From assembly GCF_037975245.1 (NCBI RefSeq), contig NC_092573.1:12420001-12484000 (forward strand): a stretch of 64,000 nt of DNA, in the 5' to 3' direction. Source of the DNA: Apostichopus japonicus (lineage: Eukaryota > Echinodermata > Holothuroidea > Aspidochirotida > Stichopodidae). The position numbers and the translations under genes were made by a program. Shown here piece after piece: positions 47,362 to 60,493 of this stretch (the stretch's first letter is position 1; the number at the start of each line of letters is the position of its first letter). The notes beneath the pieces were generated by a model, which was not told where the DNA came from, ran no database searches, and saw only the letters and a program-made list of their open reading frames with translations.

Positions 47362-50300
47362 ATGGAATCGAAGGCATTGACCAGAAGAAGCTTGGACGAT
47401 GCTTTGAAACTGGTGGGATCGTTTGGACGTTTTCACATATCTCTGCTTATTTTGAACATATTCTTTCAATTATTTGTTCCATGGATGTCTCAAATCATAA
47501 CATTCATTGGTGCGACACCCGAGTATCTTTGCAAACCGCATATCGGTGACAACGAAAGTGATTATAATGACCCTGTTTTTGGTAGCACTAGTTCACCAGA
47601 AAGTTTAACTTGCGAGCGATATGTCGATCCAGTTTGGCGAAACGAAACCGAGGAATGCACAGATGGATGGTGGTATAGCAACCAAACTTATGGTGAAAAT
47701 ATTGTTACAGAGGTGAGAGGAACTTTTTCATTGTCAATACTTGTCAATATTTTAAGAAATACACATACAGTGACCTGCGCACTTTTCAAACAAACGGCGA
47801 AAAACCTGTTAATTGTCGTATTAATTTGTAGAAGGGATGGTTGGGAAATATAACTAACTCCTTGAGTAACCATCATCACACTGTGGAAAAGTTATTAGTC
47901 TACACTTCCTTTTGTACCTTCAAACAAATTTTTCCTGTGATATCATTGTGTCTTGACTGCTAGCTTTAATTGACGTACGGTACCATAACATGCGGCAAAC
48001 CCAGCAATTAACCAAATGTTTAGTTTCGGTGAAATATAATTTAAGTTAGATGATAAGAAACTTTTTTATGAAAATTGAAATCATTAAGAAATGTTAAAGA
48101 ATATTTCATTTAACTTTTATATTAGCAAGTGGTACACATATCGAACGCATTCTATAAGAAGGACACGTCCTATGTAAGCATATAAACGACAAGAGGATGA
48201 ATGAAATAAGGCCTTTAGGTAATCATAAACCCCTCAGGTATTTTGTGACCATCATAGGGTCGTAACGTAGTGACAAATGCCTGTATTTGTAAAGATCATT
48301 TTCGTTTTCATTTGAGCAAAGTATAAATCGTTTTTAGTTCTTTACTACCATTGTATTGATCAAGTAATGAAACTATAACCACTGGTAATGAACCTTCTAA
48401 ACCAGCAACACTCATTTAGACTGAAGTTTGAAATCTTACTCGTCTCTTTGTAAAACTAAAGACAAGCACCATTAACCATTAATACCCATGTATGACATAA
48501 TACTGATAGAAGGCACAAAACTGTTGCTTATCAGAACCATCCAATAATTGTAAATGGATAAATCGATTGGTTTATTGTAAGGTCATCGACGTTGACCAAA
48601 TGCTGAGCCATGACCATCATCTGAGCAGAATTTGTTTTTCTTTAATCATTTCATTCTTGACTTTTAACCTTTAACCGACGGCATTGTACTCCCATCTTAT
48701 AAATATGGTCTCGATATCAACAGAAAGTGGGTAGATACATGGCTATCCTTAACGTCAGAAGTAATCAGAGATATACAACCCTTTGTCAAAGTTCATGGTA
48801 TAAATAACAATCGTTTGTTACACTTTGTCTAATCTTCCACTTGAATCCTGATGATAAACAAACATATTGACCGATGTGCGGACCTTGTCCTTGCGGATAA
48901 GAAAAGACAAATAGAAATAAAAATGGGTAACAAAGTCGTTTTAAGTGGCCGTTCATGGCTGTCTAGTCTTGATGCAAATACACTCCAAGGCCGGCTGGTT
49001 AGATGACCCTACAGATATTAACTTTTGCCAAACAGAAAGATTTTAATTCCTCAACAAAAGAAACGCTTTAACTTCCTAAACGATAACACGCCAAGCCTCA
49101 TAGACGCTGACATTAAATTTGAATAATTATCGAATTTTATAGATGTAAGAGCTATCTAAAGATTCACCAGTTGTGATAAAATCTATGTGCAACATTATGC
49201 GTGTTCAAAGTCAAATATCCCATTGCGCTTCAAAAGTTGTGCCTAATACTACTGAAACCCCTACGGAACCCCCAGTCCGCTGCATCTAATATGGAAAGAA
49301 AACATTTTCAATGATTAACATATCTCCTGTTATAAAGACCCCCCCCCCCACCCCACCCCATCCCTGAGCGTTTCGCCGTACCTGCGAGGCCTTAGTAAGG
49401 GACCACATAGCATCCACATGAGATAATCACTTTGATGCATTTAATGCAATTATAATACGTCTCAAAAACATTTTGCGGTTACGAGGATGTGTTGTTGAAA
49501 ACTTTTATGATTGAATGATATTAACTTTACTTTTACAAGGCCAGGCTAAAAAAAAAAAAATATGATACAGACTAAAAGACAACAGTAAGTTCTATTTAGA
49601 ATTCTCTTTATTTCGTAATTTACAGTTTGACTTGGTTTGTTCCAAGAAGGGGCTGACAGATTTGGCTCAATCCAGTATGATGCTTGGAGGGGCCTTCGGA
49701 TCAATCATTGCTGGATTCATAGCTGATCACATTGGCAGACGACCAGTTATCATATGTTCGCTGGCTATTTTTGTTGCCAGCGGATTAGCTCTAATATTCT
49801 CGCCAAACATATCAGTATTTATCGCCCTATTTACAATCTACGGAGCAACACAACCTGTAAGTTTTTCAGAATCTAATATTCTTTTTTATTAATGGGACAC
49901 TATGGTAAAGATTGTATAATCTCGTTTGGCTAGCCTATATCATTTTACATTTCTAGAACGTGTGGATTAACTGAGTAACTAGCAATTTCTAAATTACAGT
50001 TCAGCTAATGCTTAGTCTACTCTATCATGAAATATAACGACGAAAGGGCTATTTATTATCTGAGATGTAACAAGTGATATATATTAACCAAATAAAGTTT
50101 ACTTGAATACTCGTCGATATGTATAGTATTATTTTCTTCCACCGATGCTTATCGCCGCCCCCCCCCCCCTTCCCAGAAATTAAGCTATTAAGAGTTAGTA
50201 ACTGTTCACTGTAAAGACCTTGATATGGACAATGTGCCGTCGTGGGTTGTGTTCTCAACTGCTAGCTAATAATGCATAACGTTATGTATCATCCAGTATG

Positions 50301-53300
50301 TGCGGATTGGTTTAAATGCAACCTTCACTCTTCGTTATTGTTTCGAATGCAGGGATTCTGGTCCAACTGCCACATACTTTTCACTGAGTACTTGGTTCCA
50401 AGCAAACGATCAAGGATATCGGCTTTCCCGCCATTTTTCCAATCAGTAGGTTCCGTATTACTTGCGGTGCTTGCATATTACATTCGAGACTGGCGATATT
50501 TACAAGCGGTGCTGATCTTCCCATATATAATATTGTTGTCAGTCGTTTGGTAAGTATAAATCACCGGGCAGGGGCAAACCGAGAATTTCTAAGGAGGGGT
50601 TGGATCCGGGGTTAGTTGAAGTCAACCTCACAAAGGGACTTTGAGTACGAACCCCCTCCCCACCCCTCCTTCGAATTTTCTCTGATTAACTAACTCTAGA
50701 GATCAAGCATGAAGCTAGACAACAAAAATTGTAACAACAAAATTATGTTGCTCTTTGGATTGGATGCGAGCTATTCGGATTGATATCGCACATTGTTAAC
50801 TACTTGGTGGTTCAAAATCAAATAGGAACAAGCGCAATCAACGTTATTCTTGCCATAAATTAGATTTTAAATTAGACATTATGTATTGATGAACATCTTG
50901 ATCGATTAACTCGCACATTATAACAAAATAGGAATGAGCAGACTACGTATGACTGAAAAAACAACGCATTAGAGTATAAATTTAAAAGCCATCAGTTAGT
51001 GGAGGGTTAACATGTTTTGAATATCGCTACTATTATATTGATGGCTTTTTATCATTATTAGGTTGGTACCTGAATCAGCAAGATGGCATATATCAAGAGG
51101 GAATTTCAATAAAAGTGAGAACATTCTGAAAAGAATTGCAGTTCTTAACAGGAAAAATAGCCAGGGTCCATTTCTACATGAAGATTTCTTAAAGGAGGAT
51201 ATACAAGAGGGACCATTACGTAGCCCCATTGTTGTGACAGATACGCATACAGAAACTACCCCACCCACAACTAGTGAGGCTGAGAGATATGACGCATCAA
51301 AAATTCATACCAACCATGGATTTTCCTTAGATGAAGAAAACGAGGTGACATTCCTCTCTGACAGCCGTGTAGACCAAAACGTTTTGCACAACCAAAAAGA
51401 TGACATAGCACCCAAAAATGGAAGTCAGGAACCTAAATCTGAGTTAGTCAAAGGTGACATTTATCATAATTATAATGACATCGATAATAAAGAGGGAATA
51501 CCAACAATATCAGCGAACATTGATGCAATGTCCTCCGACAGTGATGGCGAAGTCAAAGAGACCAGAAGAAGTATTTTAGATGTGTTTAAACCACCAGTGT
51601 TGTATATAACCCTTTCCGTTTGCACGATAAGGTAAGCTTATCAGGAACTGAACGCCGGACAGTCCTCGTTGATACTTTTTGGTTTAAATGTCGATTTTCA
51701 TCCCTCCTCCTCCGCCCCCCCCCCCCCTATGACACATGAACAAAAAGCTGGCATCATGGACAATCACGTTTCATCACACACCGAACATTTACTGTCTCTC
51801 AAACTTAAATGTATTTCTATTTCAACTGCAAACACTGAAACTTAGCTCATTTCATTGTTATTTGTGGAATTTCTTGTGGCCTAATGCATGCAACGTTGTT
51901 TACTCTTAAGTACTCTACACCCTTCATTCTATGACCTGATTGTAACAAAATCTTTATTGTTTATTCTATTATAGTATTTCCTGCTCTATTTCTTTCCTTT
52001 TTCGGTAGGACTGTGTACAGCGTGGTGTACTTTGGTTTCGTTCTCAATACCGGAAATCTCGCCGGAAACCCTTATTTGAATTTTATTATTGGTGGAATAA
52101 TTGAAATACCAGCAAGAATGATTCCTGTCGTTTTAATCAAGAGGCACGATCAAGTTGTATTCTCGCAATTTTCAGCTGTTTCTTTAACGTCAGTCATAAA
52201 TATTTTTAAATGGTGCAATAGAATGGTCTAGAATGGTTAGTATCATGCATCGGATCAATAATTTAGATCGGAATATTTCCAGTATAAATTTGAACTGTTT
52301 ATCAATTTAATTCACTTATTATAGGCATATATTGAAAAAAAGGTACCTTTACGCATGCATCATTACTGGCATATGTGGCATCTACATAAAACTTCTGTTT
52401 TGAAAATACTTTATTTTATCATTAGTTTGGGCGAAAAGAAATTCCAGGTTTAAGACAATTAAGCTGAGCTTTGTTTGTTTATGATAGCCAAGAATGACAA
52501 ACACGCACGTTATCAAATGAATATTTTTGAATAAATAGTCACTGTGATATTGACTCAAAAAGAACAAACAAGTTCCAAAGTAACTCCCATGATGAGAGCA
52601 GTTATTGTAAGAATCAATATGCCAGAGATAGTTCGGTAAGGATGATGGTATCTTCTTTTCTTGATAATATCGGGCCATCTGAGAGTTTGCCCCCATGGGA
52701 TCAACATTCATCCACAAGCACAGTTATGATGGGGTTTTTTTGTAAAACATTACAGTCGTATAAAATATCTGAATTACCATTTAATGAAAAGTATAATCAT
52801 GCATATTTCATGGGAAAGACATAACATTAGGGATAATTCAAATCTATGACTGTATAGCTGGCGAACTGATCTTCAATAACATTGTAGGAACGCGTTACAC
52901 TCTATTGAAATTCTTGGTAATATTTTGCAATGTTCACAATGTTATGACTTAAGGCTGACCGTCCAATGATAACGTAAAACTTGCAGCAACGAGCCACTTC
53001 ATAAGTTTTGTTTAAACTAAAGCGTGAATAATAAGCTATTGGCCCTGCGACATATTCCAGACAATTGCGCTTTGCGCTCCTTTGTGTCACTAACCAATAA
53101 AACAAATAACGATAACTTGCTGCTCCTTATTGAAGACACATTGTGTCTACTTATAAGTTTGGCTATGAAATCTTTTATTAACATTTTCAGTTTTACCTCC
53201 AACATCAAACTCTTTTTCGAAAAAAGTTGATGGGGAGGAGTAGGGAGGGAGGGCTGAAGCCGGGGATGTTAATGTGTAAAGATGCATACCGTTATTACAA

Positions 53301-55578
53301 ATTTCTTACAAATTCTGTATTAAAACGATGTCACGCCAGAGAGATTATAAATTAATTTTCCAAAAAGTTACTAAATATGAACATTTATAACTATTTCCAT
53401 GCAAATGATCTCTACGGTTGTTTTTTTCCTTTTAGACTCGGCGGCAGATTTATAACATCTACCTTCTTCCTTTTGAGTGCCGTGACATTGACAGTTATTG
53501 TCCTGATCCCAGAAGAGACAGGTTAGTAGATAAAACGACCAAACCCATCTGACGAAAGGTTCTCTTACTAATGGAGAATAAACTCATATACTTAAAAGAC
53601 CAACAAAGACTTGTTTTCTTGTCAATATAGTTCACTTAGTAGTACTAAGAAGTGTACGTCATATTGGTAATAATTAATCATCTACAAGCATTAAGAAATT
53701 CAAGACAAACGTAATTCTGTTATCCGAGAAGGAAACAGTGTACGATACTACATGACTGTAATTTGTTTTTTAAATGAAGTTTTAATTTGAGGTTTTCAAA
53801 TGATATTCGTAACTATCATTTGTACGTCAGAGTATCAGGTATGAACATTTGTAGACTTACATCAATGCCATGGGTCCAAAAAAGTGATAGTTGTTCAAGC
53901 GTTCAGATGACAGCCACGTTTAGAACCTTGCATCATTACACCCCACACGATTAACAAAATGACGACAATTTTTGTAACCTAGTGACACAGAATATTGTTT
54001 CACTTTTATCGTGTCTGCACTTATTTCGTAGCACTGCTTTCTTACAAATATTTCCGAAATGTTCTAAGAATGGCTTAACTGGCTGAATCTTCGTTAGTGA
54101 TCTTCTACGGACAGCAAATTAAAGAAACAATTATAACATCTTTAATGGACATAAGTCGATATTAAACTCGGAGATGGGAGTGATCACGTTCTTGAATCCT
54201 TCTTTGTTCTTAATTGAAGATAGTGGAAAAAATCTAGGTACAGTTATAACGGCGGTCTCCCTCTTTGGTCGGTTCCTGGTGACAGTTACTAATGCTTCCT
54301 GCCTCTTGATGTCCATGGAGTTGTTCCCAACAACAGTGAGGTAAGATTGTCTTGTAATACTGTTCGTTACACGTGTCCGTATGGTCCGAATGTTTACAGG
54401 AACCTATGCAGTGCGATTCCCATTGAAGAACATTTCCCATTCTTACACTGTAAAGTTACACAAACTCCGACCTTTGCTTTTCTTTACAGAACTCTTGGAA
54501 CTGGAGTGGCGCAATTCTTTGGTCGGTTTGGTGGCTTTTTAGCACCACTGATGTTGTATCTTGTAAGTGATTGGTTTTGTGCTACTAGTATTTAGTGAAA
54601 ATGAGTGGGGGAGGTGGGTGGAGGGTGGGCGTTATATGAATTACGTATGAATATATATGTATATACACTTAGTTAGGACATATTTAAAATCTTTTCATAA
54701 AGCGGAGACGAGCGTGGCAAGTGGCACCACACAAAGATGTGAGAGTTTTGGGGCGTATTGCTCATTCATTCATTCATTTATTGCATATTTTATAGAGCTC
54801 GTTGTACTGAAAATCATGGATCGAAACTTGGTACATCCATCTCAATAGTTATATGGATATCATTTGGGATTTGTATAACGTTTCTTGGAGTTGTTCTGTG
54901 CAGTGCTGTGCTAAGAGAGACTGATTCCACTAGTGCAAATCAAACATTTGGGGGATCAGTGGTAAAGAGGTTCTGAATTTGTTAACAGGAACAACTACCA
55001 TGTTCCTTTTTAATAACATGCTGCTTCAAACAATGATCAGATAAGGTTGATAACTAATAATGAAGGAATGTTTCTACAAACCAAATTATGCTTAAACCAA
55101 AATTGGAATTTCCTTAAGTAATTTGCAATAACTGTTGTACGTTATTTTTCACTTTTGTAGTCCTGCATCATTTTCTGGAATGCATATGTGAATATAGACC
55201 ATTCAAGTGAAATTTTCAAGGTCATTGACTGAAATGATAATGATGCATCATTCGTCCCCACGAAAACACTACAAAACCAATACTCTGAACTGATATCTTT
55301 TTGTATTATTTAACATGGTTCATATGAATATGTAAGGATTATATTTACGAGAGAACGTCGCTCTGGAAAAGTATATCTTCAATACCTTTGATTCGCAGGA
55401 TAATGTTTTCCCCGGGTTTTCATTGATCGCAATGGCCGTGGGATCTCTTACAGCATCAATTCTAGCATTCCTGCTACCAGAGACGCTCAACGAACCACAA
55501 CCTGAGACGCCAGAAGACCTCAAGAAGATGATGGGCCAAAAACGCCGTCTATTGCCAACTAAAACAGTCCAACGCTAG
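47362..55578 (+). CDS. SLC22-family organic ion transporter, gene 1 (complete)
   Basis: Nine exons: 47,362-47,712; 49,626-49,856; 50,353-50,549; 51,062-51,631; 52,009-52,143; 53,436-53,521; 54,220-54,340; 54,490-54,562; 55,399-55,578. Joined they give 647 residues. Exon 1 has TM1 and the large Cys-containing extracellular loop ending in ECTDGWWYSNQTYGENIVTE. Exon 2 starts FDLVCSKKGLTDLAQSSMML, the family signature, and contains the MFS motif A GFIADHIGRRP with D151. Exon 3 holds TM4-6. Exon 4 begins with LVPESARW, the SLC22 PESxRW motif, then a long acidic cytoplasmic loop. Later exons give PEET and the terminal TM helices ending LPETLNEPQPETPEDLKKMM. SLC22 proteins move organic cations, zwitterions or anions across the plasma membrane; the substrate is unknown here. 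The intron after exon 5 uses a GC donor. An AATAAA lies at 55,701. The protein is longer than typical (about 550) because of the exon 4 loop. Confidence 0.93.
47713..49625 (+). other. Intron 1 of SLC22 gene 1
   Basis: The intron is 1.9 kb with GTGAGA and TTTACAG boundaries. The first 140 bp are conserved in gene 2 and remain open in frame with exon 1. A poly-C tract at 49,340-49,350 is also present at the matching place in gene 2 (61,975-61,985). Confidence 0.75.
50550..51061 (+). other. Intron 3 of SLC22 gene 1
   Basis: GTAAGT and TTATTAG boundaries, phase 2. Apart from the MITE-like block, nothing was recognised. Confidence 0.7.
50565..50690. repeat. Short palindromic MITE-like insertion in intron 3, shared by both SLC22 genes
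   Basis: GGGGCAAACCGAGAATTTCT and AAGGAGGGG at the left are loosely inverted at the right as CCCCTCCTTCGAATTTTCTC. A homologous block lies at the same intron position in gene 2 (about 63,187-63,295), so the insertion predates the gene duplication. Confidence 0.5.
52144..53435 (+). other. Intron 5 of SLC22 gene 1, GC-AG type
   Basis: The exon ends AAGAG and the intron begins GCACGA, ending in CCTTTTAG. Only this junction keeps IKR joined to LGGRFITSTFLFL in frame; the nearest GT donor at GTTGTATT would shift the frame. The intron has no recognised internal feature other than G-rich sequence near 53,230-53,260. Confidence 0.7.
53522..54219 (+). other. Intron 6 of SLC22 gene 1
   Basis: Boundaries GTTAGT and TTGAAG. 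Using the AG at 54,219 and not the one at 54,223 keeps the frame (PEET-DSGKNLGTV). No other feature was seen. Confidence 0.65.
54563..55398 (+). other. Intron 8 of SLC22 gene 1
   Basis: Boundaries GTAAGT and TTCGCAG. It contains a short ATTC microsatellite at 54,760-54,780. The sequence 54,840-54,975 (IVIWISFGICITFLGVVLCS in one frame) looks like a transmembrane segment but is not needed for the terminal exons; it may be an alternative or relic exon. Confidence 0.5.
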
Positions 55579-57787
55579 AAGTTAAATGAAAAAAAAACAA
55601 TCAATAAGTAATTTGAATCGATTTACTCCGGTAACATTCAGTGTCTTTGTTAAACAAATTCATACTGAAATATTGTAACCGTATGAAGATTGATCTAATT
55701 AATAAACAAATGTATAACTAATTATAGTGAATGGTTATATGTTCATATACTGACAGGGAAGAATTCAAATGAATACCATTGACAGCTGAAATTTGAAACT
55801 ATTTTGACAGAGAAAGCCGTAATTCGTGAAATATATACACAGATTATATACTCATAAGTTGTGTAATTATAACTCAAAATTATAAACAAGTCTAAAGTTA
55901 CCAATTTACTTGTTGCATATACATTTCAGATAACCCATTTCACAGTATTTCTCTTGTATTTTTGTTTTTCTGTGAAATGAAAGGTGCACTTAAAGTAGCA
56001 CTTACCACCACGTATTCGTTTTGAAAAATATACGCCTTAATGGTCGTTGATGAACAATTGGTATTCCAAGCAATACAACAAGTTCAAAATGTGTTTGCAA
56101 ATGGTCAATGGGTATTGGGATGTTAAGATTTTGTAAAGAATCGTATGATATAATTATAATGATGGTACTTATACAGAGGTCATTAGAGCAAACAGCTTGA
56201 GATAATCTATTTTAAAGTTTCACATACCAGCTTGCTAGGAACATTTATATTATTGCACTACCCCTTCAGAACATGACAAAATATTTCAGTACTTAAGCGA
56301 TTAAAATTAAACCTTTCCAACGATCAAGTACACTTCGTATGTGTTATGTAGTTAGTTAAATACATATCAGATATCGCAACCTGAATGGATCTGAACTATT
56401 TGGAAATTGTGATTGGGCCGGTAACAAATGCCTCCTTTTTTTTCAACGCAAGACGTATACGGTTTGTAATGTATCAAACTTAATGTATATATAGTCATCT
56501 TTCCTTATAGATGGAACAAGTTCAGATACTGTGCTTTTGTGATAAATGCATGTATTGTACGTTCTTAAAAATATGGTTCAGGGGTCTGCACGCCTGGATT
56601 CGGGGGGTATAAAATACTTAACGTAATAGATGTGCACAATTCGTGTCGCGATCACGTGGCTCTCGACGTCTCTGGTACCCCAGTGCCAATTTGGTAGGCT
56701 TTCTGGTAATTTACCATTTACCCTAGAATTACGTACACGTGTTGTTTGTCTCAACACTCACAATAAATGATTCCATTAGTGAATTGTTCGTCGTCTCTTT
56801 TTGCGCATGTACATAACTTACATAAAGAGTTGATTGTGCATATATTAAGGGTGATTACTCATGAAAAAAACCTTTATCGAATTGTTGTATAGTCGAATTA
56901 TGATGAAAGCCGTCTATGTGCACCGCTAGCTTAATTGTTTATCTTTGCAAACCCTATATCGACAAGAAAAAACAAATCATGTGTCCACTGTATGCTCAAC
57001 AACATATTTCAATGTCTACAATTTGGACATGCTATTCTTTGAACTCTTGTAAAGTGCATTTTGATTTCAGAGTGGTGTATATATGCAGACAAACCCAACC
57101 AACTATTATTCAAAAAGCTTGAATTTGGTCATTGCTCACAAACCAACATGAGTTAAATACTAAGACCAAAAACGAAAAACAAAATGAAACAGGCGTTAGT
57201 ACGTATAGATGCAAATGGAAGGTAACATGATGATACATAAAAGAAACGCAAAAAGGGGCAGTGTAATGAAATCATCACAACAGACGTTTTATGGATATCG
57301 TAAACTCGTTATACATTCTCGAGCTCCACCTAATCCATCAACGCTGTTTAACTGTTAATTCAAGAGTTTATTGTTCTTTTCTGTCACCCGATTATCATGG
57401 CTTTATCAGTTAAAACTTGTAAAGGTGTGTACCCGTAAATCAGTTAAAACTGATGGGTGCTATTATTTCTTAACATGTGTTACATTTATGACGAGTTGTT
57501 ATTGAGCAGGACTTAAACAAACATAACAATAATAGACATTCAAACTTATGCATAATGATTGACTGGAATAACCAGAATACTAAAGGTTTCGCCAATAATT
57601 TCGTCTACATTTTAAGAGAAAGTGGGCACCGTGACACTTAACTACAGAAAGCTTATAATCTGCATTTGAACCATCTTCACATGGTAACTTACCTAGTCAA
57701 ACGTAGGAACAGATGTTTAGAATGCTAAGCCGTCATTAGTTTAAATAGCCTTTGAGTAATGAACTCGTCTGTTATTATTTTTCCTCG
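55579..57787. other. Intergenic sequence between the SLC22 genes
   Basis: 3' untranslated region of gene 1 with an AATAAA at 55,701, followed by AT-rich DNA without recognised exons. Confidence 0.45.
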
Positions 57788-58030
57788 GTAGCATCTACTG
57801 ACAGGTATAACATGTGTTACGGTGTTACAACACATTTCAGTTTATGCTGATTAGTGGTCGTCTCTTATTCACAGTACAAACCGATCAAGCCATGTACATT
57901 GGGTGCACAGTAGCATCTGCTGACAGGTCTAAAATTTGTTACGGTGCTATAACACAATTCAGTTTATACTGATTAGCGGTTGTCTCTTATTCACAGTACA
58001 AACTGAACAAGCCAAGTACACTGGGTGTTT
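57788..58030 (+). repeat. Two-copy tandem repeat, 122-bp period
   Basis: GTAGCATCTACTGACAGGT at 57,788 recurs as GTAGCATCTGCTGACAGGT at 57,910, and both copies run on through CTCTTATTCACAGTACAAAC. There are two units at roughly 85-90% identity by eye. Confidence 0.85.
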
Positions 58031-59729
58031 CTGTCCCTATCGTCTCTACAGTGGCGTATACAGTCTTGTCTTGTGTTTTTCTATTTTTTTAGTTATCCTT
58101 AACATAGAACTGCCTAGTTGGTAATCCATACCTGTATTTTGTGAAATGGTGAACTTCATACCTATACCTGTTCTCTTCATAAATAGGTTAGGATCAACAT
58201 ATGATTAGATTGAACTTTAATTTCAAACAAGTAGAAGGAACCGAAAAGCCAGAGGGTAAGATAAGACAGTACTTTAAAAAAATCGGTAAAGATGTTGGTA
58301 ACAAGACAACAGTAAATGGTAATATTTGCATATGGTATATATCATAAATATATCATAACACTCTCAAGTTCGAATTGTGTACGTGTATTAATTGTGATCC
58401 TATGTACAACAACATTTGATCATGATATTCATTAGAGGTGTAATCATTGGAAGTTCAAATCGGCAATTACATTAAGAAGTTATGATTTGTTGCAACTGCG
58501 ATGATTATTAACTCTATAACTTGTGTACTTAGAGATATGTTTGAAGTAGGCATTAAATCGTACGTTATAAGTAAAGATAATTGCCCACAAAAAACTCTTA
58601 TTAAGAATTAATTGATATATTACTCAAAGTCTCAATACGTGTTTGCTGATGAATTTCGGAAAACAAACTTCCGAATCAGATTCAATGTTTCTTAGTATAA
58701 ATGCACTTTGACCAGATGGGTTTAATTGGGAAAAGCTGTCGCAATGGATTTTTTTTCTGTTGCCCTTATAGCGCAAACGATTAACCGTAGAACCACTGCA
58801 AACACCCATATTATACCCAATTTCACGGAGGAAACGTCTGAAAAACACATGTTTATTCCTTGCAATGGAAGGAAATGACACAATTTGGCAAGCTACATCG
58901 GTAAGACCGAAAGAAAGACACTATTCAAGAGAATGGACCTACCTAACACAGGCCAGCACACAGGCCTAACCGTCGTAAACAAAACAGAGAGACTAGATTG
59001 GCGCATGATATGTTGGGCGGGCTTGCAAATATTCATTGAAGTTTGTAGAATCTACGGACTCGTTAAAAAATCTGGTGAATTTTATTCAGCTCAAATATTT
59101 TACGACAGATAACTTAATAAAAGTAATGATTATTAATATGAAAATTGCATTTCATTGCAGTGTCATTTTCACTGACCTTTAAGGGCAGTAAGCTGGAAAG
59201 GTCGAAGTTAAAATGTGGCAAACACACATTGAGATTTTAACATAATGGATTCATCGATCTTTCCCTCACCTTCTTAGAACAAAAAAAAGCATACGAGCGT
59301 GCTTACGATATCTAGTGGCCAACTGTTAATCATAACGGATCCAGAGATAAACATTTATAAGCTGGCTAACTGGTTTCGGGAAAGATTGCTACAGACAGTG
59401 TCCCTATTTTCACAATATCAAGCTCACAGAAAGTTTTTTGTATCTAGTATCAAGAGCATCGGAACACTAATACCAAAGACTTTGACTTGTAAAGCCAAAA
59501 TTAATTCACAACTTTATAAAACACTAGACATATCATTTAAATCAGACGCGGTTCCAGGAGGTACTACAAATAGACAACGCCTCTTTTTTCAACTCTACAC
59601 AAAAAATATAAATTAGTTATCAACACAATCTTGGTTGAGACCCTAATTTATCGTCTAAATGTGTATCAGCCTGACATCCTATCATGTATTAAATGTAACT
59701 TAATCTAGGGGACGGCGATCTAGGGGAAT
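58031..59729. other. Intergenic sequence
   Basis: A frame at about 58,888-59,109 begins SYIGKTERKTLFKR, which faintly resembles GIY-YIG-like ends of retroelements but lacks an ATG and other support. Nothing firmer was seen. Confidence 0.35.
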
Positions 59730-60493
59730 GGTCTTTTAAAGATGAAACGATTATGAATAGATTATGTTTTGATAACAATCTTCCGTAACATCCAACACCA
59801 TATATCTTCGATATGTTGTGACATTAATTGAGGTGGGAAACGTATGATATGTTTTGCGTTTTTCATTGATTCTGATATGCTGAAGGAATGTTTTGCGAGA
59901 TATATGCTTGGTAGTCCATGTAACTTTCATTGATGAGCATTTAATGTTAAAGTGTTATTTGTCAAAACATTTTAAATGAGAGTGGTACAGGAATTAAACC
60001 TGGCCTGCAATATCATACTATAAGTATAACATCATGTGGTTTGCCCAATTGGCGGTTCGATTTCCTTTCTATAAATTATTGTCGGACTCTTTTTGTTGAT
60101 GTGCACCTTTTGACCTTGTTTTCTTGTATTACTCAAGTAGACTGTAAACGGTAGTTTGAATCTATAAAAAGATATTTATTTACCTACTTAAACCCTGATG
60201 TAGTAAAACTTACTTCCATTGTTATTAACAGAGTGACGCATAAGATTGTGATAAACCGCAAATGTTTAAGCAATGAACTTTGGAACAGTTAGTTACAGTT
60301 ACAGGTAAATGATATTCTTCATTAGCCAACATATTTCAGTTGGCTGCGTGCAACCAGTTTACTTGAGTGAGTTCCTCGGATTTTATTGTTAGTGGTTACG
60401 AGTAATGATGTGTGCAACAGCAGATTAGAGGGTATTTATATGGCGCACCAATTTTGGTCATCAAGTGCCTGAATTCTGTGAATAGTTCTTACA
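59730..60493 (+). other. Upstream region of SLC22 gene 2, second copy of the duplication unit
   Basis: Homologous to 46,390-47,361, with several small insertions and deletions. The duplication distance measured exon 1 to exon 1 is 13,132 bp. Promoter elements were not resolved. Confidence 0.6.

Noticed and set aside
54758-54976. Extra SLC22 exon in intron 8
   Set aside because: The frame looks like a membrane helix, but the flanking exons join correctly without it and no acceptor with the right phase was evident; kept only as a possible relic in the intron entry.
58888-59109. GIY-YIG-like retroelement fragment (SYIGKTERKTLFKR)
   Set aside because: Only the first dozen residues look similar, the frame starts with TTG, and no further motif or flanking element was found.
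59299-59616. 105-codon plus-strand ORF upstream of SLC22 gene 2
   Set aside because: It begins with GTG, has no recognisable domain and no splice-site support; likely a chance frame.
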